A DNA stretch of 64,000 nt, taken from the NCBI GenBank assembly GCA_907163345.1, contig CAJQUN010000007.1:6028582-6092581 (forward strand), read 5' to 3'. The stretch comes from Haberlea rhodopensis. Its lineage: Eukaryota > Streptophyta > Magnoliopsida > Lamiales > Gesneriaceae. The translations under genes were made by a program, and so were the position numbers. Shown here in pieces: positions 24,106 to 37,700 of the stretch. Under the pieces are notes generated by a model. That model was not told where the DNA came from and searched no databases. It saw only the letters and a list, made by a program, of their open reading frames with translations. Positions within the stretch are counted from its first letter, which is position 1. Each line of letters opens with the position of its first letter.

Positions 24106-25737
24106 TCATTCATTTTTGACAGCATGATATATTCGCCGAACAAACAGGGACGAGGCCATAAAACTTACTGTTCCTAGCATCAAGAAGAATGCGTAGCACA
24201 TGAGAGCACTGTACCCGAAGAAGAACGAAGTTTGAAGGATGCCGCTCATATTCGATTTGAAGTAGAAGTAGATGCAGTATGCAAGCATGAATATCGCCGT
24301 TGAGCCGCCTCGTAAAACAGACCTGATTCAATCATAGGGGAACCAGATCAGTAACACAGTGGTGGCCCAAGATTCTCGATGATGGGGCCACTTGAGTAGC
24401 CTTCGTGAAATCACGAATCTTATATTAGTGTAGTGATGTATGGATAGTAAGATAATGGGATAAAATTTCATATAAGCCACAGCTGTATTCGAAATTTGCT
24501 GAAAACTCTATTGTTTACAGTATTTTTTACATGCACGTGTGCTTTCTGCATTTCTCTGTGTCATTTGTCGACTAGAGTCTGCTCAAATGTAACAGACACC
24601 ACCAAATAGATTAGTAAAAGGAAATGCATACTATAGTTCTTTTCTTCACTGCTTGCTTTCTCATACCAATCTAGCAGAAGACACTAAATTTTCCCGGGCT
24701 TGTAATCTTCTGATAGGATGAGATAGCATGCAGTGAAGAAGATGATAATCTCGTGTCTTTCATTTTATTTATCTATGCAGGGGTAATTGTAACATTTGAG
24801 TAGAAGTATGTTGTTAAAAAACATAGATAAATGCAAAAAATCGTGCGCGTGTGCAAAAAATTCCAACATAAAGGGGTTTGAGCGATGAATTTGAAGACAC
24901 ATATCGAACTTCACAAAGGTGGTGCATGCAATTTACCCCATGTTAGGCATAGAGAACAAGAAAAATTAAGTGTTCATAGTACTAGTTGTTCATAAAGGGA
25001 GAACGCACTGCCAACACCATTCATGCTCCTCCACTGCCAGCTGAAAATATGTCAAACAAACACTGAGCAATGCCGTGAGGATAGCTAGAATTATGAGCGT
25101 AACAAACAGAATACTGGGAATTGTGTAGATCTTATGGCCCCAGATAGTTGCGCACCAGAGGTGAAACTCCATGATAATGGCACCGAACGGTACAAGACCT
25201 CCAAGAAACATTTGAGCAGGGGTTTTACGGTACCAAACCAGTGGTGGAATCTCCCTTGGGATTTTCTTTGTCATGGAAGATGATTGGATTTCAGTCCGGT
25301 TGCGGTTTCCAACCACCCCACCAAGGAATAGTAATGGAACTGCAATGAGTGTACATACAAGAAAAATGACAAATACTGTACCCAGTGGAAGAGCTGCAGT
25401 GACCCCATAATATGCAGCCAGTATGTTGAGGGAAAAAGTCGTGAGAAGAACAGGAACAAAGAAGATAATCCCTGCCATAAGAACACTTTTTTCCTGCAAA
25501 TGTCATATGTAATCATCATTTTTGAATGAATTTAAGAGCGAATAATAATGTTGATTTGGTGAAGATTCATAAATCATTACCCGTCCTGTTTCAGAATATC
25601 GATTGCAGAGAGATGCAGAGTTATAGCCAGCAACAGCCAACGAAAGAATGTAGGAAACGAAAATTACACTAGAGAGAACACCACGGTTGTATGGATAGAG
25701 GATTCCCAGAAAAGCCAAAACAAATAAGATAAAAACC
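24106..25737 (-). CDS. TMN5: TM9SF gene, exons 5-7 (C-terminal membrane domain)
   Basis: Exon 5 (25,737-25,581) has the LYPYNRG motif. Exon 6 (25,493-25,009) has NPREIPPLVWYR-like spacing (here KIPREIPPLVWYR) and HEWCWQ, where family members usually have HEWWWR. Exon 7 (24,322-24,106) has GGSTAIF, SFFFGY and the VKNE end, with stop TGA. No break is seen. The Cys in HEWCWQ, against the usual Trp, is a single-codon difference worth noting. Confidence 0.93.
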
Positions 25738-28700
25738 CTGTTGGATCAGAAAATGGTTATTCAAGTGACTCTAAAAGCAAACATGAAAACTATACATGTT
25801 CAATTCCTTTCATAGATCTTTTTCACGTACAAGTCAACCTTAAACGCAAGAGCCTAAACTATGTTAGAAAAGCATATAATAGTAACACAAGAAAAAAAAC
25901 TACTGCAAATGTTGCTCATCCTTTGGCATGGACCCAAATCTATTGGCCCAAGTAAATACAAGAATGAAAAGCCCATTATTGTATATGAGAGGAATGAGAA
26001 ACACACCTGAAGTGAACAAATAAGCTAGGCATGGGTTATTTACAGCATTCTGATATTTTTGTTGAGTTATTTACTAGCATCTTGCTAGGGAACATGTTTG
26101 TACAGAGGCTTCACACCCTGATGATTTTATTTTTCTTCCATTTCAGTTAATAAAATTCAATTCATATAATTTCTTGTCTTGTTTTCTTCTCGTGTGATCA
26201 TCGAGTTTTGTAAGTCACAACAATTTGGTCCAACCTACATGATATCTTCATCGGAGGAGAGAAACGAAGGCTGCAACCCGCGCGGAAACAAAGATTGTGA
26301 CTAGCTTACAGGAAAAGTTGGGTGAAATGCAAGTGCAAAGGGGCTCAGTGAATGCTGTGATAGCTTCACTAGCTGAATCGCAAGAAAGAACCGCGAAATC
26401 TCAATCGCAATTGGAATGTTTATTGACGGGTAAGGGTGGGGATGAGCGAGAGAAGCACACAGACACTAATTGAGTGAGGACGATGAGGAACAAAGAGAGT
26501 AGGAGCGAAGGGAGGGAAGGACAATGTGAGGAACAAATTGATGTTGATGAGGAAATGAAGCAGAGTTACTTAAAAAACTAGCTACCCAGTTTTGATGGAG
26601 AAAATTCACAACACCCAGTGAATATAGGCTCAGATTGACCTATATTTGTAGGCAAGGATTCACCGTGCATTGGTTCCGTTGGATGAAGGTGAGGATTCCT
26701 AATATGTCTTGGGATGGGTTTGCGGAAGAGTAGCTTAGAAGATAAAACGGATACGATGTCAATCCATTTAAGTTAATGGCATCGTTGAAGCAAGGATAAC
26801 ATACTGTGGATAGCTACATATAACAATTTGAGAGGTTGATTGCGCAACTAGGAGATATTCTGGTAGATCAATGCATGAGATATTTTCTGAGTGGACTAAA
26901 GGAGGAGATAAGACATCAAATGTTGATCAAGCTATGGCATTGGCGAGGGGGTTGGAGTTGGAGCTGTGTGGGAGCGTTGTGGATCGAGGGAGGAGTCGTT
27001 TGTTGTCTGATTTGGATCATAAGGCTGGAGTTCAACACAATCAGCCCCATGAGAAGGAACGAGGTCGATTTAATCTAGCCATTTTTAATGTGGGAAGAAG
27101 TGGGGGTCAGGAGAGGAGTTTGTGAGGAAGCCGTTTAGTCTGTTCCCATACAATGGATCACGGTATAATCTGTCAAGTGGAGGAGGAGATAGAGGCAGTG
27201 CGTCGAAGGCACCAGGGGTCAGGGGCAGAGATGGAAAAATTGTAGGTCATCAAGAGCTTATGACAAGAAAGGAAAGGGGGCTTTGTTATAGATGTGCGGA
27301 GACCTACATCCCACATATGAATGTGCCCATAGAGTGTTGAGGGTCACAATCTTGGAGTGTGAGGTCGAAGAAATAGAGGGAGCAGGAGATGAGGTGGAAG
27401 TGTCACAAGGAAGGGGGGAGATTGGGGGTAGTGAGGGAGCTGCTAATACTGAATACAATACACTAGAGCTTCCACTATATTCTGTGACGGGCATTAATCA
27501 ACCACGAACACTTGAAATGAGAGCGGGGGTGAAGGGGCGTGAGATTGTGGCAATGGTGGACAGTGGGGCGAGTCACAACTTTGTTTCCGAAGCTATGATC
27601 ACTAAGTTGGGGCTGGTTGTCGACGAAGGAGTGAGTTTACGGGATGGTTTTAGAATAGGGTGTCGGGGTGTGTTCAAAGATTTAGAAGTGGATCTGGGAC
27701 CTTGTCAAATTAAGAGTGAGTGATATTTGTTTGAGTTGGGGGAATTGATTTAATCTTGGGGGTGGATTGGTAGCATGTTTGCTACCGTAATGGGAAGGGG
27801 ATACCGTAATGGCGTAATCTTGCATGGAGATCCATCACTAACCAAGGCAATGGTATCCTTGCAATCCATTGCCAAGGTTAGATAGATGCTGAAGTGGAGT
27901 CCAGCCGAAAGGGAAGAAGGGCAGGAAGGTGAGACCAAAAATATAAATGCTATTAACAGCTTGCTTGATAAATATGCAGGTGTATTCAAGGAACCAAAAA
28001 GGCTGCCCCCACCGCGTGAGCATGATCACGCCATCGTGATTAAGGAGGGATGTGGGCCTGTTTTTGTTCACCCTTACAGATATGTATAAGGACAGAAAGA
28101 TGAGAGAGAGAAGATATTTGCTGAAATGTTAAAATCTAGAGTCATACAGCCCAGTACCACTCCTTTTCCAGCCTAGTAATAATGGTTAAGAAGAAGGGTT
28201 TGGCGTTTTTGCGTGGATTGTCAATCCAGTCACTTATCCTCTCACCTAATTCACTCACCAATCAAGACTCTCAATCTCGGCTGCACCAATCAAGCAATCA
28301 AGCCACAATTAGAATCAATTAAGTGTAAATCTGACTTATTACTGTAACTAGGGTTGTGTATATAGCTTCCATAGTTAGGGACAAATTATATAAGGCTGTA
28401 TATGCACCTTCCATAGTTAGGGACAATTGATTAGAGTATGAAATGTAATTGTAATATATATAATTGTAATAAATATATGGGATGAGGAAAATGAAATCTG
28501 TACTTTGACAGAAAACGTGTTCTTGTCATTGTATCAGATCCAAACCATTCAAAACCTCATAAATAAAAAATTTCTGTGTAAATCATCGGAAATTCTGATT
28601 TTTTTCCTCTTCCGATCTCTTGAGCGCTGATCTTCATCGGATTTCTTCCGAAATTGATTGTGCAGTCATTGAAGTATTATCAATTGGAATTTCGACTTCT

Positions 28701-31700
28701 TATGTGCTGATTTTCATCGTATTTCTTCCAAAATTGATTTACTCAGCCCGTCGATTTCTTGTCTGCTGTGTTGTGCGCTGGTTTTCATTAGGAAATAATT
28801 TTTTTCCGAAAGTTGAATTCTCAGCCCAATAACAATTTTGTTATATAATGTTGTTCATCGGAATCTCTTTCCGAAATTGAATATTCAGCCGTGTTGTTTT
28901 CAGAATCTGGAATGCGAATCTTCGATTTCTTGCCTACTGTGTTGCGTGCTGATCTTCATCGGGAAATTATTATTTTTCTCGTGAACTTTTTTTTTGTTAA
29001 TCTGGCGTTTGAAACTGTGTGGGTTGCTAGGTCAAAACGTCGATTCGCTTTTGATCTCTTCGAATTTTTATTCCATTGACTCCACGCTCCCGGCCATTAA
29101 TTACCATGAGTAATTTGACAATTTTGGAGTCAAATTTACGGGTAAAAATTACTCTGTAGGAATTTCAATTCCGTGTGTTTGTTATGGGAAAGGAATTATA
29201 GGTCACCTGGGAGTGAACCGGCTCCAACTGATGATTCAAAGTTAGTACAATGGAAGATCAAAGATGCACGTATCATGACTTGGATCTTAGCATTTGTTGA
29301 TCCTCTTATTGTTCTAAATTTGCGTCCATATCAGACATTCCAGGCTATGTGGGAATACTTGAAGAAAGTATACAGTCAAAACAATGCCGCTCGGCGATTT
29401 CAACTTGAGTATGAGATTGCCAATTATACTCGGGGCGAGCTTTCCGTCCAGGAATACTTTACTGGATTTCAGACTTTATGGGCAGAATTCACCGACACTG
29501 TTTATGCCAACATTCTCGATGGCTCTCTAGCTACTGTACAAGCCGTTCATGACCAAAGCAAGCGAGATCAGTTTCTCATTAAATTGAGGTCTGACTTTGA
29601 AATCGCCCGATCTACTCTACTGAATCGGGATCATTCTCCTTCCTTAGATATTTGTCTCGGAGAACTGCTTCGGGAAGAACGTCTTGCTACTCAGGGGACG
29701 TTTCAACAACACATGCGTCTGACGAATGTCACTGCCTATGCCTCACATGTGAAAGGCAAAGGTAAGGATGTTCGTCAGGTTCAATGCTAAACCTGTAAGG
29801 AATATGGTCACTTTGCTAGCCAATGCAACATGAAGAAATGCAATTACTGCAAGAAGCCGGGCCACATCATTCGGGACTGTCCTACTCGTCCTCAAAATCG
29901 ACGTGTGAGTGGCCATCAAGCCACCACCGGACCTTCTTCTCCAACTGTTGAAGTACCTTCGGCTATCACACCTGATACTATTCAGCAGATGATTGTCTCT
30001 GCATTCTCTGCCTTGGGTCTTCAAGGTAACAATCTTGCTCACTTAAAATCTTGGCTTGTTGACTCTGGCGCTTCAAATCATATGATCAAGACCACGGACA
30101 TTCTCCACAATCTGCGGCCATATACGGGTCCCTTACAAATCACCATTGCTAATGGAAGTAAACTTCTTATTTGTGAGATTGGTGACGTTAATTCCTCTTT
30201 CAGAGATGTGTTTGTTTCTCCAAATCTATCTACTAGTCCAAATCTATCTACTAGTCTTTTATCTGTGGGGCAATCAGTTGAAGATAATTGTAATGTTTCG
30301 TTTTCTCGTTCTGGTTGTCTTGTGCAGGATCAGATGTCGGGGAGAATACTAGCGAGGGGGCCTAAAGTTGGACGTCTGTTTTTTTCTGCATTTTTCGATT
30401 CCCCCAGTTCTTTCTATGGCATGTAGTGTCGTCAATAATATCAGTACTATTTGGCACAAACGTTTGGGTCATCCTAATCCCAATGTTTTATCTCATGTAA
30501 TTAAAACTGGTTTAACAATTTATTATCTCAACCTTCTTTTGAGTGTGCCACATGTAAATTAGGGAAAAGTAAGTCTCTTTCTTTTCCCAATCTTGGTACT
30601 CGTGCTATTAATTGCTTCGATTTGATTCACAGTGATGTATGGGGAATTTCTCCGGTTATATCTCATGCACAATATAAATATTTTGTTACCTTCATTGATG
30701 ATTATAGCAGATACACATGAGTCTATTTTCTTCGGTCTAAATCAGAAGTATTCTCTACTTTTCAGCGTTTTGTAGCCTTTATTGAAACCCAATTCTGTAA
30801 AGCAATCAAAACACTGAGATCTGATTCTGGTGGAGAATACATGTCTCGTGAATTTCATGCCTTTCTTAATAAAAAAGGCGTTGTCTCTCAACATTCTTGT
30901 CCATACACCCCTCGACAAAATGGAATGGAAGAACGTAAAAATCGTCATTTATTAGATGTTAATCGAACATTATTACTTGAAGTTGTTGTTCCTGCCAAAT
31001 TTTGGGTTGAAGCACTATCCACAGCAGTTCATCTGATAAATAGATTACCATCAAGTACTTTACAATTTGCCACTACATATTACTATCTTCATAAACATCA
31101 TCCTAGTTATCTCAATTTACATACTTTTGGCTGTGTTTGCTTTGTTCATTTACCTGATCTTGAACGTAATAAATTATCAGCTCAATCCGTCAAATGTGCA
31201 TTTATGGGGTACAATGTTTCTCACAAGGGGTTTGTCTGTTATGATCTTCAATCTGACAAGTTTCGTATTTCTCGTCATGTTGTTTTCTATGAAAATCAAT
31301 ATTTTATCAGCAACCCATTGGGTCCACTCATGCACCAACTGTTCTTCCATCATTTGATGAGCCATCGACACCTTCTCCACGTTTCCGGCCTGATCTTGTT
31401 TACGTAAGACGACGTTCCACTTTGCTTCCTCGTGAGCCCGACCCTCCACCTGACTCTGCTCAAACTCTGGATCCCGAGATAACCACGCCTTCTGACAACA
31501 CACTTCGGCGCTCTTCACGTCCGCCTGATCGGTATGGCTTTTCACCCTCATCATATCATGCTACTTTATCATCTAACCCTTTCCAAAGTGTTATTCCGAG
31601 GCCATTAAGCATGCATGTTGGAAGGTGGCCATGGATGAGGAGTTACAGGCTTTACAAGAAAATGACACTTGGGATATTGTTTCTTGTCCACCCAATGTCA

Positions 31701-34700
31701 AAGCTCTTGGCTGTAAATGGGTTTACTCTCTCAAACTTCGATCTGACGGAACATTGGACAGATATAAAGCACGATTGGTTGCTCTTGGTAATCGTCAGGG
31801 CTCAGGATTATGGGATTAACTACGAGGACACTTTTGCTCCGGTTGCGAAAATGACTACGGTTCGTACTATCCTGTCTATTGCTGCCTCGCAAGGCTGGTC
31901 ACTTCATCAAATGGATGTCAAAAATGCATTCCTTCATGGTGATCTCAAGGAAGACGTGTATATGAAACTTTCTCCAGGCCTTGATTCTGATTCATCCTTA
32001 GCAGTATGCAAGTTGAAACATTCTCTATATGATTTGAAACAGGCTCCTCGAGCCTAGTTTTACAAATTTCGCACCACCTTGCTCCAATTCTCATTTACTC
32101 AAAGTAAGTATGACTGCTCTCTGTTAGACATCTGCAGGTATTGTGCTTCTCCTCGTATATGTGGGTGATATCGTCATCAGTGGGACCGATTCTGCCATCA
32201 TTACCCGTCTCCAGCAGCATCTCATTGCCTCATTTCATTTGAAAGATCTGGGTCCACACACATATTTCTTGGGGTTGGAGATTCATACAAGTTCTTCTGG
32301 TATTTTCTTGAATCAACATAAATACATACAAGATCTTGTCACTTTGGCACGGCTTCAGGAATCTACTCCGGTCGACATGCCATTGGAAGTTAATGTGAAA
32401 TATCGTGGTGCGGAGGGTAAACTACTTCCTGATCTCACCTTGTATCGGCAGCTTGTTGGAAGCTTGAATAATTTGACTATCACACGTCCGGACATATCTT
32501 ATGCCGTTCAACATGTCAGTCAGTTTATGCAATCCCCAAGACATCTACATTTTGCCGCAGTTCATCGGATAATTCGCTATCTACATGGCCTCTACTAAAG
32601 GGTTATTCTTTCCGTCCTCGATTCCTCTTCATCTTGTTGCCTACAGCGATGCTGATTGGGCTGGCTATCCCGATACTCGTCACTCTATTACCGGATGGTG
32701 TATGTTTCTTGGCTCCTCCTTAATCTCGTGGAAAAGCAAGAATCAAGCCCGTGTTTCCAAATCCTCTACCGAATCGGAATATCGTGCAATGTAGGGATGT
32801 TCACCGGTTCGGTTAACCGACCGAACCGGGCCGAACAAAAAAAATTCGGTCCAAACCGAACCGAACCGAAAAATTTTGGTTCGTTTTCGGTTTTAAAAAA
32901 AATCGGTTTCTCTTCGGTTAACCGAACCGAAAACCGAAATCTAAAAAAAAAAAACAAATTTTTGAACTTTTTTTTTATGGTTTAAATATTTTTTTAATGG
33001 TTTGCTCTTGATTGTATTAATAAGAACTCGTAAATTAACAACGTGTTTCAAATATAATATAATTTAGTTTGTTGTCTCATTTAAACTCGATTTTTTGTAT
33101 TAAATAACTTTAAAATAATATTAGAAGTTTAAAATTAAAAGGTCAAAGGTTCAGAATTCATTTGAATCCAATGAATGATGTATTAGTGTTTGTATTTACA
33201 TTAAATTTTTATCAATTAATCATACAATTTCAAAAAGAAAAATTCAAAAAAAAAGAAAAGAAAAAAAACTATGGTTCGAACCGAACCGAACAATTTCGGT
33301 TTGGTTTTCGGTTTGAAATTTCAAAACCGAAATTTCGGTTAACCGAAATTTCAGTTCGGTTCAAACCGAACCGAATGAACACCCCTAGTGCAATGTTTGT
33401 TGCTCGTTCTGAAATCATGCGGCTTCGTGGTTTATTAGATGAGCTGGGTTTTCCTCAAATCAGGCCGACACCTCTTCATGGTGACAACACAAGTGCCATT
33501 CAAATCGCAACTAATCCGGTTTTCCATGAAAGAACAAAACATATTGAGGTCGACTGTCTTTCTATTCGAGAAGTTGTTGACAGCAAAACAATCACTCTAC
33601 CTCTGTTTCTAGTTGTTACAAAATATGAGATATTGGAAAAAATCTCTATTATAAATTCATCTTAATCTGAAGAAAATAATGAAGTATTTATACAAAGAAA
33701 AAACAACCAAGAAACCTAGTTTAAACAATCTCTTTAAATCTAAACTTATCCTTATCTCCTAATCTAATATCTCTAATAAATAATAAAGATAAAATAGTAT
33801 CTAATATGATAATTATCTAATTATCTCCAACACTCCCCCTCAAGCTAGAGAATAAATATTTATCATTCCTAGCTTGCTTGTCAATTGATTGAATGCTGCT
33901 TTTGATAAACTCTTCGTTAAAATATCCGCAACTTGATGTCCTGAAGGAACATAAATCATACATACACTTTTATCCTCAATTTTTTCTTTGATAAAGTGCC
34001 TGTCGATCTCAACATGCTTTGTTCTATCATGATGGACTGGGTCAATGTTTACTGCTGCCTTGTTGTCACAGTAGAGTTTCATAGGCTCTTTGTTAAAAAA
34101 CTTCAATTCCTCCATTAATCTAGATAGCCAAATACCTTCACAGAGTCCTTGAGCAACAGCTCGAAATTCTGCTTCTGCACTGCTTCTAGACACAACTGAT
34201 TCTTTCTTACTTCTCCAAGTAACAAGGTTACCCCATACATAAGTACAGTAACCTATAGTTGATCGTCTATCCATTACTGATCCAGCCCAGTCAGCATCAG
34301 TGTATACCCCAATACCGTGTTTTTTATTTTTTTAGAAAAACATGCCTTTACCAGGATTTCCTTTGAGATACCTCAGAATCCGTCGTACTGCCTCAAGATG
34401 TTGGTTGCATGGAGAATGCATGAACTGACTTACAACACTCACAGCAAAGGCAATATATGGTCTCGTGTGAGAAAGATAGATTAATTTTCCTACCATACGT
34501 TGGTAACTTTCTCGATCCACTTTATTAGTGTCATCATTTAACCCGAGTTTCAGATTTTGTTCCATAGGTGTCTCGGCTGGTTTGCAGCCTAGCATACCTG
34601 TGCAGCCTAGCATACCTGTTTCCTTTAGTAAGTCCAGTGTATATTTCCTTTGAGATATCGTGATTTCTACTTTGCTCCGTGCTACTTCCATTCCCAAGAA

Positions 34701-37700
34701 ATATCGCATGTTTCCCAGATCCTTAACTTCGAATTCAGTCAACTAGAAATTCCTTCAGTTTTCAAGCTTCTTCTATATTATCACCTGTTAAGATACTATC
34801 ATCCACATATACTATCAAGATAGTTACCTTTCCATCATCCAAGTGTTTGTAGAATAAAGTATGGTCAGTCTGTGATTGAGAGTATTCATTTCCTTTGATT
34901 GCTTTACTGAACTTCTCAAACCAAGCCCTGGGAGATTGTTTCAGACCGTAAAGAGCCTTTTTCAGTTTGCATACTTGATCAGCTTCTTTTCTATCTCCAA
35001 ATCCAGGTGGAAGTTCCATGTATACCTCTTCATTTAGATCCCCATTCAAGAAGGCATTCTTAATATCTAGTTGTTGTAATGGCCAATCAAGATTAGTAGC
35101 TAAAGATAGTAGCACCCTTACTGTATTTAATTTTGCTACCGGAGCAAAAGTCTCCTGATAATCAATGCCTGCTGTTTGAGTGAATCCTCTGGCTACCAAT
35201 CTAGCTTTATACCTTCCAATACTCCCATCTGCTTTGAATTTAATAGTGAAAACCCACTTGCACCCTACTATTTTCTTGTCTTTAGGTAAAGATGTAATCT
35301 CCCAAGTATCATTTTTATTTAACGCATTTATCTCCTCAACCACAGCCTTTCTCCATTCTGGAATAACAACTACCTCATGGATATCCCGAACCTCAATGCT
35401 CGACAGATGACTTGTAAAATCTCGAAATTTGGGAGACAAAGTATTGAAGGAAATGAATTTTGCTATAGGGTGAGCTGTGCATTCTTACTCCTTTACGAAG
35501 TGCAATAGGAATATCAAGGTCTGAGGGAATTACCTCTGATTCAGTGGTTTGTTGAGCAGGATTTGGTTCGACTTCATGGTTTTGTTGAGCATCGGTTGGT
35601 TCTATACCTTGAATCTTGTTCCGTCGTGAATAAACAATGAAATCAGGTCGAGTTTCATCTCCCCCTGCCTCAAATTCGTTGATAGTGGTTATGGGCAGCG
35701 TATTTTGAGGCTGGAAGTCAATATTGGAAGGTTGTGGCAGCATATTTTGAGGCTGTAAGTGAATACTGGAAGGCTGATTAGAAGACTGGTCAAATGGATC
35801 TGGTGTACCTGACTGGGACTGAGCTTCAACCGTGTTCTCCCCCTGAAGCGAAGTGTTTGGAAAAAAAGGTTGGTTTTCGAAAAAAGTAACATCCATTGAC
35901 ACAAAAACTTTGTTTAAGGATGAGGAATAACACTTATAACCAAGCTGACATGGTGAATAACCAAGGAAAATACACTTAATGGCACGTGGGTCAAGCTTGG
36001 ATTTAGTTGGATTATGATTGTGGACAAACGATGTGCATCCGAAAGTACGGGGAACTAAGGAAGAGACAAGCTGAAAATGAGGATATGCAGCTTTAAGAGT
36101 GGATAAGGGAGTGTGAAGATCAAGAACACGATTAGGCATTCTATTTGTTGAATATGTTGCAGTGAGGACAGCGTCTCCCCAAAGAAATTTAGGAACATGC
36201 ACAGTGAACATTAACGCATGTGCTATTTCCAAGAGATGGCGATTCTTTCGTTCAGCAACACCGTTCTGCTGTGGGGTATATGGACAAGTTGTATGGTGAA
36301 GAATACCTTGGTTTGCAAGGTATTCCCCAAGGGTGGAATGAAAGAATTCACGGTCATTGTCGGTTCGTAATGTTTGAATAGTGGTATGAAATTGATTTTT
36401 GATCATCGAATTAAATTTTTGAAAGATATGAGTTGCTTCCGATTTTTCTTTAAGCAAATACACCCAACACACTCGTGTATGATCATCAATGAATGTAATG
36501 AACCAACGTGACCCTGAATTGGTGTGGACACGAGAAGGCCCCCCATGAGAATGGGCGGCTAGATTTATATGGTTTAGACGGGAAGATAGAACGTGTGTGT
36601 TTAGCTAATTGACATACTTCACAAGAGAAAAAACTTGGATTTTTATTACGAAACAAAGATGGAAATAAATATCTCAAATACTGAAAATTCAAATGCCCTA
36701 ATCTACGGTGCCATAACATAATCAAAGCATGATTCGAAGAGGAAAAAGAATCAGCAGTGACTTGAAAAACTTGTGGATCCGCAACAGGAACAACATTAAA
36801 GTGATAAAGACCGCCCTCAGCTCTAGCATTGCAATCGTCTTCCCCGAACCCAGCTCCTGAAATATACAACAAGATTCAGAGAATTTAGCAATACAATTGT
36901 GAGTTTTGGTTAACATACTAATCGATAACAGATTGCATGTTAATTTGGGTACATGAAGCAATGCGTGAAGTGTTAAGGACGCAGAAATTTTTATGGAACC
37001 TTTCCCAGCCACAGTGGATAATGAACCATCCGCTATGCGTACCTTGAGATTGCCAGGACAAGGTGTATAGGAACAAAATAATGTTGGGCTACCTGTCATA
37101 TGGTCAGATGCGCCTGAATCAAGGATCCAGGAACTCGCAGTCTCCGTCGAAGCACGAAGAGCAGTATGATTAGTACCTGAATCAGCCAAAGAGCAAGCAG
37201 CAGTAGGAGGCGTGTAAACAAATAAATTTAGCAGTCGTTGCAACTGTTCCAATTGTTCTCGACTGAGGGAGATATTCACATTGTCAGATGAAACGGTAGG
37301 TAGAGATTCAGTGGGTGCCACAGATGTTTGGTAACATTTTCCCTCCTTTCCTTTGTTACGTGGCTTCCAATTGGCAGGTTTGCCATGTAGTTTCCAGCAA
37401 TTGGCTTGAGTGTGGTAGGGGACGATGGCAAAATTCACAGTTAACAGATTCATCCGTTTGATTGAATTTTGTCGAACCATTCAGTTTTGGTGGCCAAGTG
37501 GTGGGACCTTTTGAAGCCAAAGCAGATAGTTCGGGAGAGGTAGCCGAAGAGGGAGCATTGCCGAGCATAACTCGGCGTCTATTTTCCTCACGGCGCACCT
37601 CGGAGAAGACCTCACGAATAGTGGGTAGGCAGGCTGCCACGGCCAAGAATCCGACCCCGTACTTCATCCAAATCTTTGTTAAGCCCTGTTAGAAAGTCGT

